DNA from: UMGS1933 sp045593405
GTDB taxonomy: Bacteria; Bacillota; Clostridia; TANB77; CAG-508
Direction: 5' to 3'
DNA length: 17,054 nucleotides
NCBI GenBank assembly: GCA_045593405.1
Contig: JAZNWN010000032.1
Coordinates: 1 to 17,054 of the forward strand
The notes under the pieces were generated by a model. The model was not told the DNA's origin. It saw only the letters and a list, made by a program, of their open reading frames with translations, and did no database searches. A program made the position numbers and the translations under genes. Shown here piece after piece: positions 1-5,939 of the stretch. Position 1 is the stretch's first letter. Each line of letters starts with the position of its first letter.

Positions 1-156
1 CATTATAACAACTATTGTTACAATAATTATAATTAATTTTTTATAATCTCTTTTTTTATAAATTCTATCATTTTCTTCTTGTTCTTTTTTTTCTATAATT
101 TCTTGTATTTCTTCTGTTTTACTATTTGTTTCTTTAGAGTCCTGTATTTTTTCCAT
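1..156 (-). CDS. Small single-pass membrane protein, partial (runs off left edge)
   Basis: The open frame starts at an ATG at 154-156 and stays open to base 1, giving 52 visible residues. AAGGAGAA lies a few bases upstream and a promoter at 191-219. The first ~42 residues are highly charged and rich in Glu, Lys and Gln (coiled-coil-like). They are followed by a run of Ile and Val (LIIIIVTIVVIM) that reads as the start of a transmembrane helix. The topology would be a charged cytoplasmic head, one membrane anchor, and an unseen part beyond the window. It lies downstream of, and co-oriented with, the small XRE regulator. I do not recognise a family. The ribosome binding site, promoter and amino-acid pattern make the gene itself likely, but its function cannot be judged from this fragment. 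Confidence 0.7.
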   Translation of the reverse strand, partial: MEKIQDSKETNSKTEEIQEIIEKKEQEENDRIYKKRDYKKLIIIIVTIVVIM

Positions 157-190
157 TTGTTTCTCCTTAAATTAAAATTTTTTACAATTA

Positions 191-219
191 ATTTTATCAC
201 AAATAGTTTTTTTTGGCAA
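191..219 (-). promoter_or_regulatory. Sigma-A-type promoter for the left-edge membrane protein
   Basis: Read on the minus strand, TTGCCA (214-219) is followed after 17 bases by TAAAAT (191-196). TG stands one base before the -10, giving an extended -10. The start would fall about 25 bases upstream of the ribosome binding site of the gene at 156. Confidence 0.6.
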
Positions 220-275
220 TGTAATTATATGTTTTTTTATCCACATTATTCCTTATATATCTTTTTAAAAAATCA

Positions 276-297
276 ATAAAAAAGTTTCTTTTTTTAT
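276..297 (-). terminator. Weak A/T-only hairpin after the small XRE gene
   Basis: ATAAAAAAG and CTTTTTTTAT flank a 3-base loop just downstream of the XRE stop codon (303-305). The stem holds almost no G or C, so termination strength is doubtful. It is the only hairpin between this gene and the promoter at 191-219. Confidence 0.3.
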
Positions 298-302
298 GTA
301 GT

Positions 303-494
303 TCAAAAAAATATTTTTACTATTGGTTCGTCTAAAACACTTGCTATTTTTTCCATCACATCCCTCGAAGGATTTTTTCTCGTTCCTCTTTCTAAATGAC
401 AAATATAACCCATTGAAACTCCTGATAATTCTGACAATTTCTCAATTGTTAAATCTTTAGATTTTCTAATTCTTTTTAAATTATTTATATACAT
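303..494 (-). CDS. Small XRE-family helix-turn-helix regulator
   Basis: A 63-residue protein that is essentially one lambda-repressor-like DNA-binding domain. The helix-turn-helix spans about residues 15-36 (LTIEKLSELSGVSMGYICHL), followed by the typical ERGTRKNPS turn and a last helix ending in VKIFF. I chose the ATG at 492-494 because AAGGAGG (501-507) stands six bases upstream. A longer reading to 539 would add 15 basic residues with no ribosome binding site. It is divergent from the S24-type repressor at 632, and the 137-bp gap holds overlapping promoters and inverted repeats, as in repressor/antirepressor switches of mobile elements. By inference it autoregulates and opposes the neighbour. 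No effector domain is present, so the signal is unknown. Confidence 0.85.
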   Translation of the reverse strand: MYINNLKRIRKSKDLTIEKLSELSGVSMGYICHLERGTRKNPSRDVMEKIASVLDEPIVKIFF

Positions 495-522
495 TTTTCG
501 CCTCCTTGTCTTTATAGCAACA

Positions 523-552
523 ATAATACCACGCGTCAAATTGACAAGTCAA
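523..552 (-). promoter_or_regulatory. Probable promoter of the small XRE gene
   Basis: On the minus strand TTGACT (547-552) is followed after 18 bases by TATTAT (523-528). A second combination, TTGACG plus TATAAA with 17 bases, would start transcription inside the ribosome binding site and is less likely. The -35 overlaps the inverted repeat at 535-552. Confidence 0.5.
535..552. promoter_or_regulatory. Inverted-repeat operator candidate between divergent regulators
   Basis: GTCAA-A-TTGAC is immediately followed by TTGAC-AA-GTCAA, so three alternating GTCAA/TTGAC half-sites sit in 18 bp. They cover the -35 of the small XRE gene and lie about 30 bp upstream of the -35 of the S24-type repressor. 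Such dyads are what XRE/CI-type dimers bind. Assignment to either protein is inference. Confidence 0.5.
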
Positions 553-580
553 TAGATTTTTCAAAAAATATCTTTACTAG

Positions 581-609
581 TAGACAATTTTTTTATATAA
601 TATTATAAA
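581..609 (+). promoter_or_regulatory. Promoter of the S24-type repressor
   Basis: TAGACA (581-586), 17 bases, TATAAA (604-609), then the ribosome binding site GAGGTG at 621-626. The -35 hexamer TAGACA recurs in the promoter of the T4SS-like operon (3640-3668). Confidence 0.5.
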
Positions 610-631
610 ATTAAAATAACGAGGTGCTATT

Positions 632-1201
632 ATGATTGGTGATATGATTGGAAAAATAAGAAAAGAAAAAGGAATGACTAAAACGGAACTTGCAAGACTT
701 ACAGGTATTAATATTGGTCATTTAACACATATTGAAAAAGGTGAAAGGAATCCTAGTCATAAAGCTTTAAGAAATATTTGTCAAGCTTTAAATGTTCCTT
801 ATCAACAATTAATGTATACGTATGATAAACAATTAAATGAAGATCAAGAAACATATAACTATGTAAGCCATATTGCTTATGATAAAGTTTTAGCTGTAGA
901 TAATATTAATAGTTTTATAGCTTGCCCTTCTTCTATGCCAAGTGCTTCGCTTGCAATTAGAATTAATGATTCTACATTGGAACCAAAATATTCTAACGGG
1001 GATTATGTCTTTGTTGAATTCAACTCTCCACTATCTAATGGAGATATTGCAGTTGTCAGCTTAAATAATGAAGTTTTAATAAGAAAATATTCAAACAAGG
1101 AAGGCAAAATTATTTTGTCTGTTTTAGATAAATCATTACCAAAAGTAACTATTTCATCAGAGGATAAATTCTATATAATCGGAAAAGTCTTAGGCAAATA
1201 A
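632..1201 (+). CDS. XRE-S24 (LexA/CI-like) transcriptional repressor
   Basis: A 189-residue two-domain regulator. Residues 4-60 form an XRE helix-turn-helix (MTKTELARLTGINIGHLTHI), then a polar linker, then an S24-peptidase/LexA-like C-terminal domain (about 105-189). That domain contains NDSTLEPKYSNGDYVFV, the equivalent of the GDSM-P-..-GD block, and GDIAVVSLNNEVLIRK. Family members bind operators as dimers through this domain, and in LexA or CI self-cleave during the SOS response. Here the nucleophile Ser114 is present, but the catalytic-Lys position reads Arg151 (Lys152 is next) and no Ala-Gly cleavage pair exists in the linker. It may therefore act as a dimerising, poorly cleavable repressor. 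GAGGTG precedes the ATG by five bases. It is divergent from the 63-residue XRE protein, a lysogeny-switch-like arrangement, although no phage structural genes are visible. Confidence 0.88.
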   Translation: MIGDMIGKIRKEKGMTKTELARLTGINIGHLTHIEKGERNPSHKALRNICQALNVPYQQLMYTYDKQLNEDQETYNYVSHIAYDKVLAVDNINSFIACPSSMPSASLAIRINDSTLEPKYSNGDYVFVEFNSPLSNGDIAVVSLNNEVLIRKYSNKEGKIILSVLDKSLPKVTISSEDKFYIIGKVLGK

Positions 1202-1211
1202 GTTATATGAG

Positions 1212-1235
1212 TAAGGGCGCATGATTGCGCCCTTA
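1212..1235 (+). terminator. GC-rich hairpin after the repressor gene
   Basis: TAAGGGCGCA and TGCGCCCTTA form a perfect 10-bp stem around a TGAT loop, 10 bases after the stop codon. No clean T-tract follows, so it may be a weak terminator or a transcript-stabilising palindrome. Its core resembles the hairpin after ileS (9765-9785). Confidence 0.5.
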
Positions 1236-1292
1236 TACATATTAAATTGTTTTAGTTATCTAACTTATTTTGAAAATTTTTGTAAAAAATAC

Positions 1293-1321
1293 TTGCATTA
1301 TATATTTTTTAATAATATAAT
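1293..1321 (+). promoter_or_regulatory. Promoter of the starch-binding-module protein
   Basis: TTGCAT (1293-1298), a 17-base spacer, then a consensus TATAAT (1316-1321), about 20 bases before the ribosome binding site of the gene at 1352. Confidence 0.65.
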
Positions 1322-1351
1322 GTTTAAAGCAAAAGATGAAGAGGTAAAAAA

Positions 1352-1816
1352 ATGGAATTAGTAAGAAATATATTTTTTAATACAGATAAATTAATTCAAA
1401 ATTCTAAAGTAAAAATTTCATATACAGGCAAATTCTTCGAAGAAAATTCCGAAGAAGTTTTTATTCATTATGGTTTTGGTTCAAACTGGGATAATTTGAA
1501 CGAACTTAAAATGGAAAAAACTGATCTTGGATTTCAAACAGAATTAGATCTTCTTGAAAGCGATACTTTTAATTTCTGTTTTAGAAACGAACAAAATTCA
1601 TGGGATAATAATAACCAAGAAAATTATGTTTTTGAATTAGAAAAACCTTGTATGGATTTAGTTGTTTCTGATATGGATTATTCTTTAGATAGACCAAATA
1701 GATTAAGAAAATCATATATTTGGAACAAAAAAATAAGACTTGCAATATATAAAATTATTCATTATATTCCGAAACTTATATCTGGAAATTATAAAAGAAA
1801 AATACAAGAACAATAA
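1352..1816 (+). CDS. Cytoplasmic protein with CBM25/CBM53-like starch-binding module
   Basis: A 154-residue protein. Residues ~15-97 match the pattern of family 25/53 starch-binding modules: HYGFGSNWDNL at 39-49, a middle Met/Gly-Phe strand, and FCFRN...SWDNNN...NYVF at 75-94. The tryptophans (W46, W84) and the WDNN motif are typical glucan-contact positions. In the family these modules usually sit on secreted amylases. Here there is no signal peptide and no catalytic domain, so binding of intracellular glycogen or starch is the simplest inference. The last ~35 residues (NKKIRLAIYKIIHYIPKLI...) are basic and amphipathic and could contact membrane or partner. The start is supported by GAGG seven bases upstream of the ATG and by the promoter at 1293. 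It is monocistronic, ending in a bidirectional terminator shared with the convergent reductase gene. The domain assignment comes from motif memory only. Confidence 0.75.
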   Translation: MELVRNIFFNTDKLIQNSKVKISYTGKFFEENSEEVFIHYGFGSNWDNLNELKMEKTDLGFQTELDLLESDTFNFCFRNEQNSWDNNNQENYVFELEKPCMDLVVSDMDYSLDRPNRLRKSYIWNKKIRLAIYKIIHYIPKLISGNYKRKIQEQ

Positions 1817-1819
1817 ATA

Positions 1820-1850
1820 AAAAAATACAACCATTAGGTTGTATTTTTTT
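1820..1850. terminator. Bidirectional rho-independent terminator
   Basis: AAAAAATACAACC, loop ATTA, GGTTGTATTTTTT: an 8-bp core stem (ATACAACC/GGTTGTAT) flanked by an A-tract and a T-tract. It lies between the stop codons of two convergent genes and can serve both. Confidence 0.88.
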
Positions 1851-2574
1851 ATATTACCCATCCTCCATTTGGAGAAATAATTTGCCCTGTTGTATACTCA
1901 TCTTCTACTAGCCATTTTGCACATCTATATATGTCTATTGGTTTTCCTATTTTATTTAATGGAATTTCTTCTGATATTTCCTTTTTTGTTTTACCATCTA
2001 AATTATTATTCATTTGAGTATCTATTATTCCTGGGGCTATACTATTTACTCTAATATTCGATGGTCCAAGTTCTTTAGCAAGTGATTTAGTTAATGCATC
2101 TAATCCGGCTTTAGATACCGAATATGCTACTTCACATGAAGCCCCAACAAGTCCCCACACAGAAGAAATATTTATTATTAAGCCTTCTTTTCTATTTATC
2201 ATATTTGGTAATACTTCTTGTATTGTATAAAAAGCCGATTTTAAATTTACATTAATTATATTGTCCCACTCTTCTTCTGTTATATCTGTAAACAACTTCA
2301 TATGAGCTATTCCTGCATTGTTTATTAATACATCTATATTTTTAAATTTATTTAATGTAAATTCTATAAGTTTTTTTACCTCTTCTTTTTTAGAAACATC
2401 TGCTTTGAATATTTCTATATTATATCCGCCTTTTTCTAGATTTTCTTTTATTGACTTTGCTTGTTCTTCAGATTTATTATAATTTAAGACTACATTATAA
2501 CCATCTTTTACAAAATTTTCTACCAAACAGCTTCCAATTCCTCGAGAGCCACCTGTTATAATAATTGTTTTCAT
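1849..2574 (-). CDS. Short-chain dehydrogenase/reductase, FabG/YmfI-like
   Basis: A 241-residue classical SDR oxidoreductase using NAD(P)H. It shows the cofactor glycine motif TGGSRGIG at 7-14, NNAG at 85-88, catalytic Ser137/138 in NISSVWG, and the Tyr151-x3-Lys155 pair (YSVSK). The C-terminal TGQIISPNGGW closes the fold and the length is normal. The stretch WGLVGASCEVAYS resembles Firmicute YmfI-type proteins (EF-P 5-aminopentanone reductase) at least as much as the fatty-acid FabG. Since no fatty-acid genes are nearby, the substrate stays open. I place the start at the ATG at 2572-2574. The GTG at 2581-2583 is itself part of the ribosome binding site AAGAGGTG. The gene is alone, convergent with the starch-binding protein gene and sharing its terminator. 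Confidence 0.9.
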   Translation of the reverse strand: MKTIIITGGSRGIGSCLVENFVKDGYNVVLNYNKSEEQAKSIKENLEKGGYNIEIFKADVSKKEEVKKLIEFTLNKFKNIDVLINNAGIAHMKLFTDITEEEWDNIINVNLKSAFYTIQEVLPNMINRKEGLIINISSVWGLVGASCEVAYSVSKAGLDALTKSLAKELGPSNIRVNSIAPGIIDTQMNNNLDGKTKKEISEEIPLNKIGKPIDIYRCAKWLVEDEYTTGQIISPNGGWVI

Positions 2575-2613
2575 AGTTTTCACCTCTTAAATCTATCTAG
2601 TAATTACTTCAAA

Positions 2614-2640
2614 GAACGGGCGATTAAAATCGCCCCTACA
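2614..2640. repeat. Dispersed palindromic repeat, GAACGGrCGA...TCGyCCCTACA type, copy 1
   Basis: GAACGGGCGATT-AA-AATCGCCCCTACA: an 8-bp perfect stem (GGGCGATT/AATCGCCC) flanked by GAAC and CTACA. On the opposite strand it begins TGTAGGGGCG, carrying a GTAG tetranucleotide at the foot of the hairpin, which is a known signature of REP elements. A close relative lies at 16823-16850. Confidence 0.65.
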
Positions 2641-2736
2641 ATTCATAAATCAATTTATAATATCTTTGTATATTTATTTCTACTTTTTCTTCCTTTATAT
2701 AGATTAGCACCTTTATAAGTACTTGTCAAGGCAATG

Positions 2737-2769
2737 AAAAAAGAGTTTTGATTATACAAAACTCTTTTT

Positions 2770-2770
<1 letters not shown>
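2737..2770. terminator. Terminator of the tRNA operon
   Basis: AAAAAAGAGTTTTG, a 6-base loop, CAAAACTCTTTTTT: a perfect 14-bp stem with A/T tails. It abuts the CCA end of tRNA-Thr (the base at 2770 belongs to both). It is symmetrical, so it would work in either direction. Confidence 0.85.
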
Positions 2771-3079
<309 letters not shown>

Positions 3080-3081
3080 AT

Positions 3082-3156
3082 TGGTGACCCCTACGGGAAT
3101 CGAACCCATGTCTCCGCCGTGAAAGGGCGATGTCTTAACCGCTTGACCAAGGGGCC
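3082..3156 (-). tRNA. tRNA-Glu(UUC)
   Basis: A 75-nt cloverleaf: acceptor GGCCCCT/AGGGGTC with an encoded CCA, anticodon stem CGCC/GGCG around loop CTTTCAC (anticodon TTC), and T loop TTCGATT. No insertion. It is the middle gene of the Lys-Glu-Thr operon, three bases from tRNA-Thr. Confidence 0.95.
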
Positions 3157-3186
3157 ATAATAAATACTAATAAATTAGTATTTATT

Positions 3187-3262
3187 TGGTGAGCCATCCG
3201 CGACTCGAACGCGGGACAACTTGATTAAAAGTCAAGTGCTCTACCACCTGAGCTAATGGCCC
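3187..3262 (-). tRNA. tRNA-Lys(UUU)
   Basis: A 76-nt cloverleaf: acceptor GGGCCAT/ATGGCTC (one G-U), D arm GCTC/GAGC, anticodon stem CTTGA/TCAAG around CTTTTAA (anticodon TTT), T arm CCGCG/CGCGG, CCA encoded. It is the first gene of the operon. A small hairpin, ATAATTC-AAAAA-GAATTAT, ends at its 5' end and overlaps the first bases, perhaps a processing signal. Confidence 0.95.
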
Positions 3263-3314
3263 ATAATTCTTTTTGAATTATAGAAGCAACTGCTTTTGTC
3301 GCAGCTGCTTATCT

Positions 3315-3343
3315 ATATTACTACATTTTTTTTAATATGTCAA
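3315..3343 (-). promoter_or_regulatory. Promoter of the tRNA operon
   Basis: On the minus strand there is a perfect TTGACA (3338-3343), a 17-base spacer, and TAATAT (3315-3320). The leader then carries a hairpin, AAGCAGCTGC/GCAGTTGCTT with one G-U pair (about 3283-3309), before tRNA-Lys. Confidence 0.75.
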
Positions 3344-3366
3344 CAGTTTTTTTATATTTTTTTAAT

Positions 3367-3549
3367 TTAGGCATTTAATTTTTCTAAAATTTCTTCTACA
3401 TCTATTCCATGTACATCACAAGCTTCTTCTAAAGTCTCATTTTGAGATGCTGGACACCCTAAACAATGCATTCCTGCTTCTAATAAAACATTAGCTTTTT
3501 CTGGTGCTATTTCTAATAATTCTCCTATTTTTGTAGTTCTTTCTATCAT
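3367..3549 (-). CDS. DUF1858 (hybrid-cluster-associated redox disulfide) protein
   Basis: A 60-residue protein that is a single DUF1858 domain. It opens with the typical TKIGELLEIAPEKANVLLEA helix pair, then a CxxC pair at Cys29 and Cys32 in GMHCLGCPAS, then an acidic helix ending VEEILEKLN. The domain is common in anaerobic Firmicutes, often next to hybrid-cluster or nitrogen-metabolism genes, and is thought to form a redox-active disulfide. Its partner is not established, and no hybrid cluster protein is in view. The ATG at 3547-3549 has a GGAGGGAG ribosome binding site five bases upstream. It is monocistronic and divergent from the T4SS-like operon. The family call is firm, the function uncertain. 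Confidence 0.88.
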   Translation of the reverse strand: MIERTTKIGELLEIAPEKANVLLEAGMHCLGCPASQNETLEEACDVHGIDVEEILEKLNA

Positions 3550-3639
3550 TTTTCTCCCTCCAAAATATAAATAAATGAATTTTCTTTAGTTCATTTTTCC
3601 GAACTGAAAATAATTTTAACATAAATTTCAAAAAAAGTA

Positions 3640-3668
3640 TAGACAAATTTAAAATATTATTGTATTAT
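3640..3668 (+). promoter_or_regulatory. Promoter of the T4SS-like operon
   Basis: TAGACA (3640-3645), 17 bases, TATTAT (3663-3668), then a ribosome binding site AAAGGTGG at 3681-3688. The layout fits a transcription start near 3675. The same TAGACA -35 is used by the S24-type repressor gene. Confidence 0.6.
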
Positions 3669-3695
3669 GGTAAAAACTGGAAAGGTGGTGTTCAT

Positions 3696-3839
3696 ATAAG
3701 TATTCATATTCATTTGTTTTTTATTTTTTTTATTATTAATATTTTTTTCTTTTTTTATTCAATATATTCTTTTTTTGAAATGAAATTTTGTCATTCTATG
3801 CAAGGTTCCAAATTAAAATTTAAAAATTTATCTTTTTAA
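3696..3839 (+). CDS. Putative 47-residue membrane peptide, possible AUA start
   Basis: An open frame runs from ATA at 3696 to TAA at 3837-3839. Promoter, ribosome binding site (AAAGGTGG, seven bases before the ATA) and frame line up as the first cistron of the operon. The product would begin SIHIHLFFIFFIINIFFFF, a transmembrane segment, and end in a short polar tail (EMKFCHSMQGSKLKFKNLSF). There is no ATG, GTG or TTG in frame at a suitable distance; the first in-frame TTG (3714) has no ribosome binding site. AUA is a rare but real initiator. A second ATA stands at the ideal position in the VirB6-like gene of the same operon. Alternatively this is an untranslated T-rich leader. The family is unknown. 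Confidence 0.4.
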   Translation: MSIHIHLFFIFFIINIFFFFYSIYSFFEMKFCHSMQGSKLKFKNLSF

Positions 3840-3859
3840 AATATTTCAAGGAGGCTATT

Positions 3860-5569
3860 TTGAAATTTATATTTTTTATTCTTAGACTTATTTTTGTTTT
3901 GCTTTTTTCCTATTTACTCTATTTTTTGATTGTAAAATTCTTTAACCCTATTTTTGAAGCTAAATCTTTAATATTTCCATATGCAGTTCATCCATTTGAT
4001 ATTTGTACAAAAATCCCTACTGGCTGGTTCTATATTAAATTATTTTTTAAAGTCACCCTTATTATTAATTTACTTACACTTATATATTCTTTTTCCTCAT
4101 TTTTATTTCCAAATAAATTAAAGTCAAAACATAAAAAAATTAAATTTATTATGAAAAAACCAAAAAAACTTTGTTTATATGTAGGAAATAGTTTTCAAGA
4201 TAATTTCCCTGTCTATATAAATGAAAAAGGGTTATATCAAAATATTTTAGTTACAGGAACTATTGGTAGTGGTAAGACCAGTTCTGCAATGTATCCATTT
4301 TGTAAGCAATTAATTAATTACTCAAGTAATAATATTTTTGAAAAAATAGGTATGCTAATTTTAGATGTAAAAGGTAATTTTTATAGGCAAACTTTAGAAT
4401 ATGCAAAAGCTACAAATAGATATGATGATGTAATTGTTATAGAATTAAATGGTTCTTATAAATATAATCCTTTACATAAGCCAAACTTATCCCCACAAGT
4501 ATTAGCAAATAGATTAAAAACAATTTTACTTCTTTTTTCTCCTAATAACTCTGAAAGTTATTGGATTGATGAATGTGAAAAAGTTTTAACTGAAAGTATT
4601 AAACTCTGTAGACTTTATAATAATGGATATGTAACATTTAAAGAAATTCATAAAATTATAACATTAGAAAATTATTATTTAGAAAAATTAAATCTTTTAA
4701 AACAATTATTTAGGTCCAGATCTTTATCTAAAACTCAAATTTATGATTTACATTCTGCTCTTCTTTTTTTTGAAAACGAATTTACTAAATTAGATTCTAG
4801 AACTCTTTCTATTTTAAAGTCTGAAATTACTAGAATAACAAATACTTTTATTTCAAATTACGATGTCTTAAACACATTCTCTCCCTCAGAGGAAGACCTT
4901 AATTTTCTTGGTTTTCAAGAAGTTATAAACCAAGGTAAAATTGTTGTCTTAAATATGAATATTTCTGAATATGAAAATTTATCTAAAATAATTGCCACCT
5001 ACTTAAAATTAGATTTTCAATCTGAGGTTTTATCTCAACTTTCTAAAAATTCCAACATAAAAACTACTGCATTTATTTGTGATGAGTATCATGAATATGT
5101 TACTTTGACAGACGCAAATTTCTTTGCACAAAGTAGAGAAGCAAAATGTATAAATATTGTTGCAACACAAAGTTATTCTTCTTTATTAAATTCCTTGAAA
5201 GACAATTCAGCTGTTAAAGTTATAACACAAAATCTTATAAATAAACTTTGGTTTAGAACAGACGACTCTTTAACTATTGATGATGCTCAAAAACAAGTTG
5301 GCAAAGAAGAGAAACACAGAATTTCTAAAACAATTTCCGAAAATGCAAAAGAAACTAATTATAATTATTTTACTGGAAAATTAATGTCAAAAAATTCCAA
5401 CATATCTGAAAGTATTAATGATGCAATAAATTTCGATTTTGTTTATGATTCCAACTTTTTTACCCAAAATTTAGAAACTTTTTCTTGCCTTGGCTTTCTA
5501 TCAAATGGTCTAAAAATTATGCCTCCTCAAAAAATAAAAATGTTCCCATATTTTTTGAAAAATTTTTAA
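3860..5569 (+). CDS. VirD4/TraM-like type IV coupling ATPase
   Basis: A 569-residue membrane ATPase. Two N-terminal transmembrane helices lie at about 3-27 and 60-83. The RecA-like motor domain has Walker A GTIGSGKT at 133-140, the strand LILDVKGNF at 167-174 that VirD4 relatives use next to the nucleotide, Walker B FICDEYHEYV at 405-414, and the ATQS motif at 435-438. This matches type IV coupling proteins, hexameric pumps that bring DNA or protein substrates to a type IV secretion channel at the cytoplasmic membrane. It starts at a TTG (3860-3862) with AAGGAGG five bases upstream; no ATG is near. It is followed by pilin-, VirB6- and PrgI-like genes in one operon. No relaxase accompanies it, so the substrate is unknown. 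Length and domains are intact. Confidence 0.85.
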   Translation: MKFIFFILRLIFVLLFSYLLYFLIVKFFNPIFEAKSLIFPYAVHPFDICTKIPTGWFYIKLFFKVTLIINLLTLIYSFSSFLFPNKLKSKHKKIKFIMKKPKKLCLYVGNSFQDNFPVYINEKGLYQNILVTGTIGSGKTSSAMYPFCKQLINYSSNNIFEKIGMLILDVKGNFYRQTLEYAKATNRYDDVIVIELNGSYKYNPLHKPNLSPQVLANRLKTILLLFSPNNSESYWIDECEKVLTESIKLCRLYNNGYVTFKEIHKIITLENYYLEKLNLLKQLFRSRSLSKTQIYDLHSALLFFENEFTKLDSRTLSILKSEITRITNTFISNYDVLNTFSPSEEDLNFLGFQEVINQGKIVVLNMNISEYENLSKIIATYLKLDFQSEVLSQLSKNSNIKTTAFICDEYHEYVTLTDANFFAQSREAKCINIVATQSYSSLLNSLKDNSAVKVITQNLINKLWFRTDDSLTIDDAQKQVGKEEKHRISKTISENAKETNYNYFTGKLMSKNSNISESINDAINFDFVYDSNFFTQNLETFSCLGFLSNGLKIMPPQKIKMFPYFLKNF

Positions 5570-5598
5570 TTTATTTACTTAAGAAAGGATGATTGTCT

Positions 5599-5929
5599 AT
5601 GAAAAAATTTTATTTTTATATTAATTTTATTTGTTTTTTTCTTCTTATTATTTTATTTGTTTTTCCTTTAACAAGTTTTGCAGCCTATCCAAAATTGATT
5701 ACTACTCTCTCTTCTGCTTTCGAGTCAGTACAAAATTGGCTTATAAAAATTTCCACACCTGCAGCAGCTGTTGCTGTTCGGAACAGGTATATTTATGAAG
5801 AAGTTTAGTTTTGGAGATGAAGAAAGACTTCGTACTGGAAAAAAAATAATCCGTGGTAGTTTATTTTCTTATGCTTTTTTAATTTCAATAGATTTAATAT
5901 TATCTACCATAAATCTTTTATTAACTTAA
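5599..5929 (+). pseudogene. VirB2/TrbC-like pilin gene with a +1 frameshift
   Basis: The ATG at 5599 (ribosome binding site AAAGGA upstream) opens a frame with a signal-like hydrophobic N terminus ending FPLTSFAA. The frame continues to STPAAAVAV and then runs into RNRYIYEEV and a stop at 5806-5808. Skipping one base near 5779 restores a 49-codon frame, starting GTGIFMKKFSFGDEERLRTG and ending in a second hydrophobic helix (FLISIDLILSTINLLLT) with a stop at 5927-5929. The joined 109 residues have the shape of small pilin-like T4SS subunits: leader, two transmembrane helices, basic loop. So the gene is either broken, misassembled, or read by +1 frameshifting at GTT CGG. The C-terminal part alone has an ATG at 5795 but no ribosome binding site. 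It sits between the coupling ATPase and the VirB6-like gene. Confidence 0.75.
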
Positions 5930-5939
5930 AAATTAAGGG

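Noticed and set aside
79..279. 66-codon plus-strand open frame near the left edge
   Set aside because: Phe/Leu-rich low-complexity shadow of the minus-strand gene and its promoter, without a ribosome binding site.
632..1201. Calling the left end a prophage because of the CI-like repressor pair
   Set aside because: No integrase, structural, lysis or phage replication genes accompany it in the window.
2575..2583. GTG start of the SDR gene at 2583
   Set aside because: That GTG is part of the ribosome binding site AAGAGGTG; the ATG at 2574 is correctly spaced.
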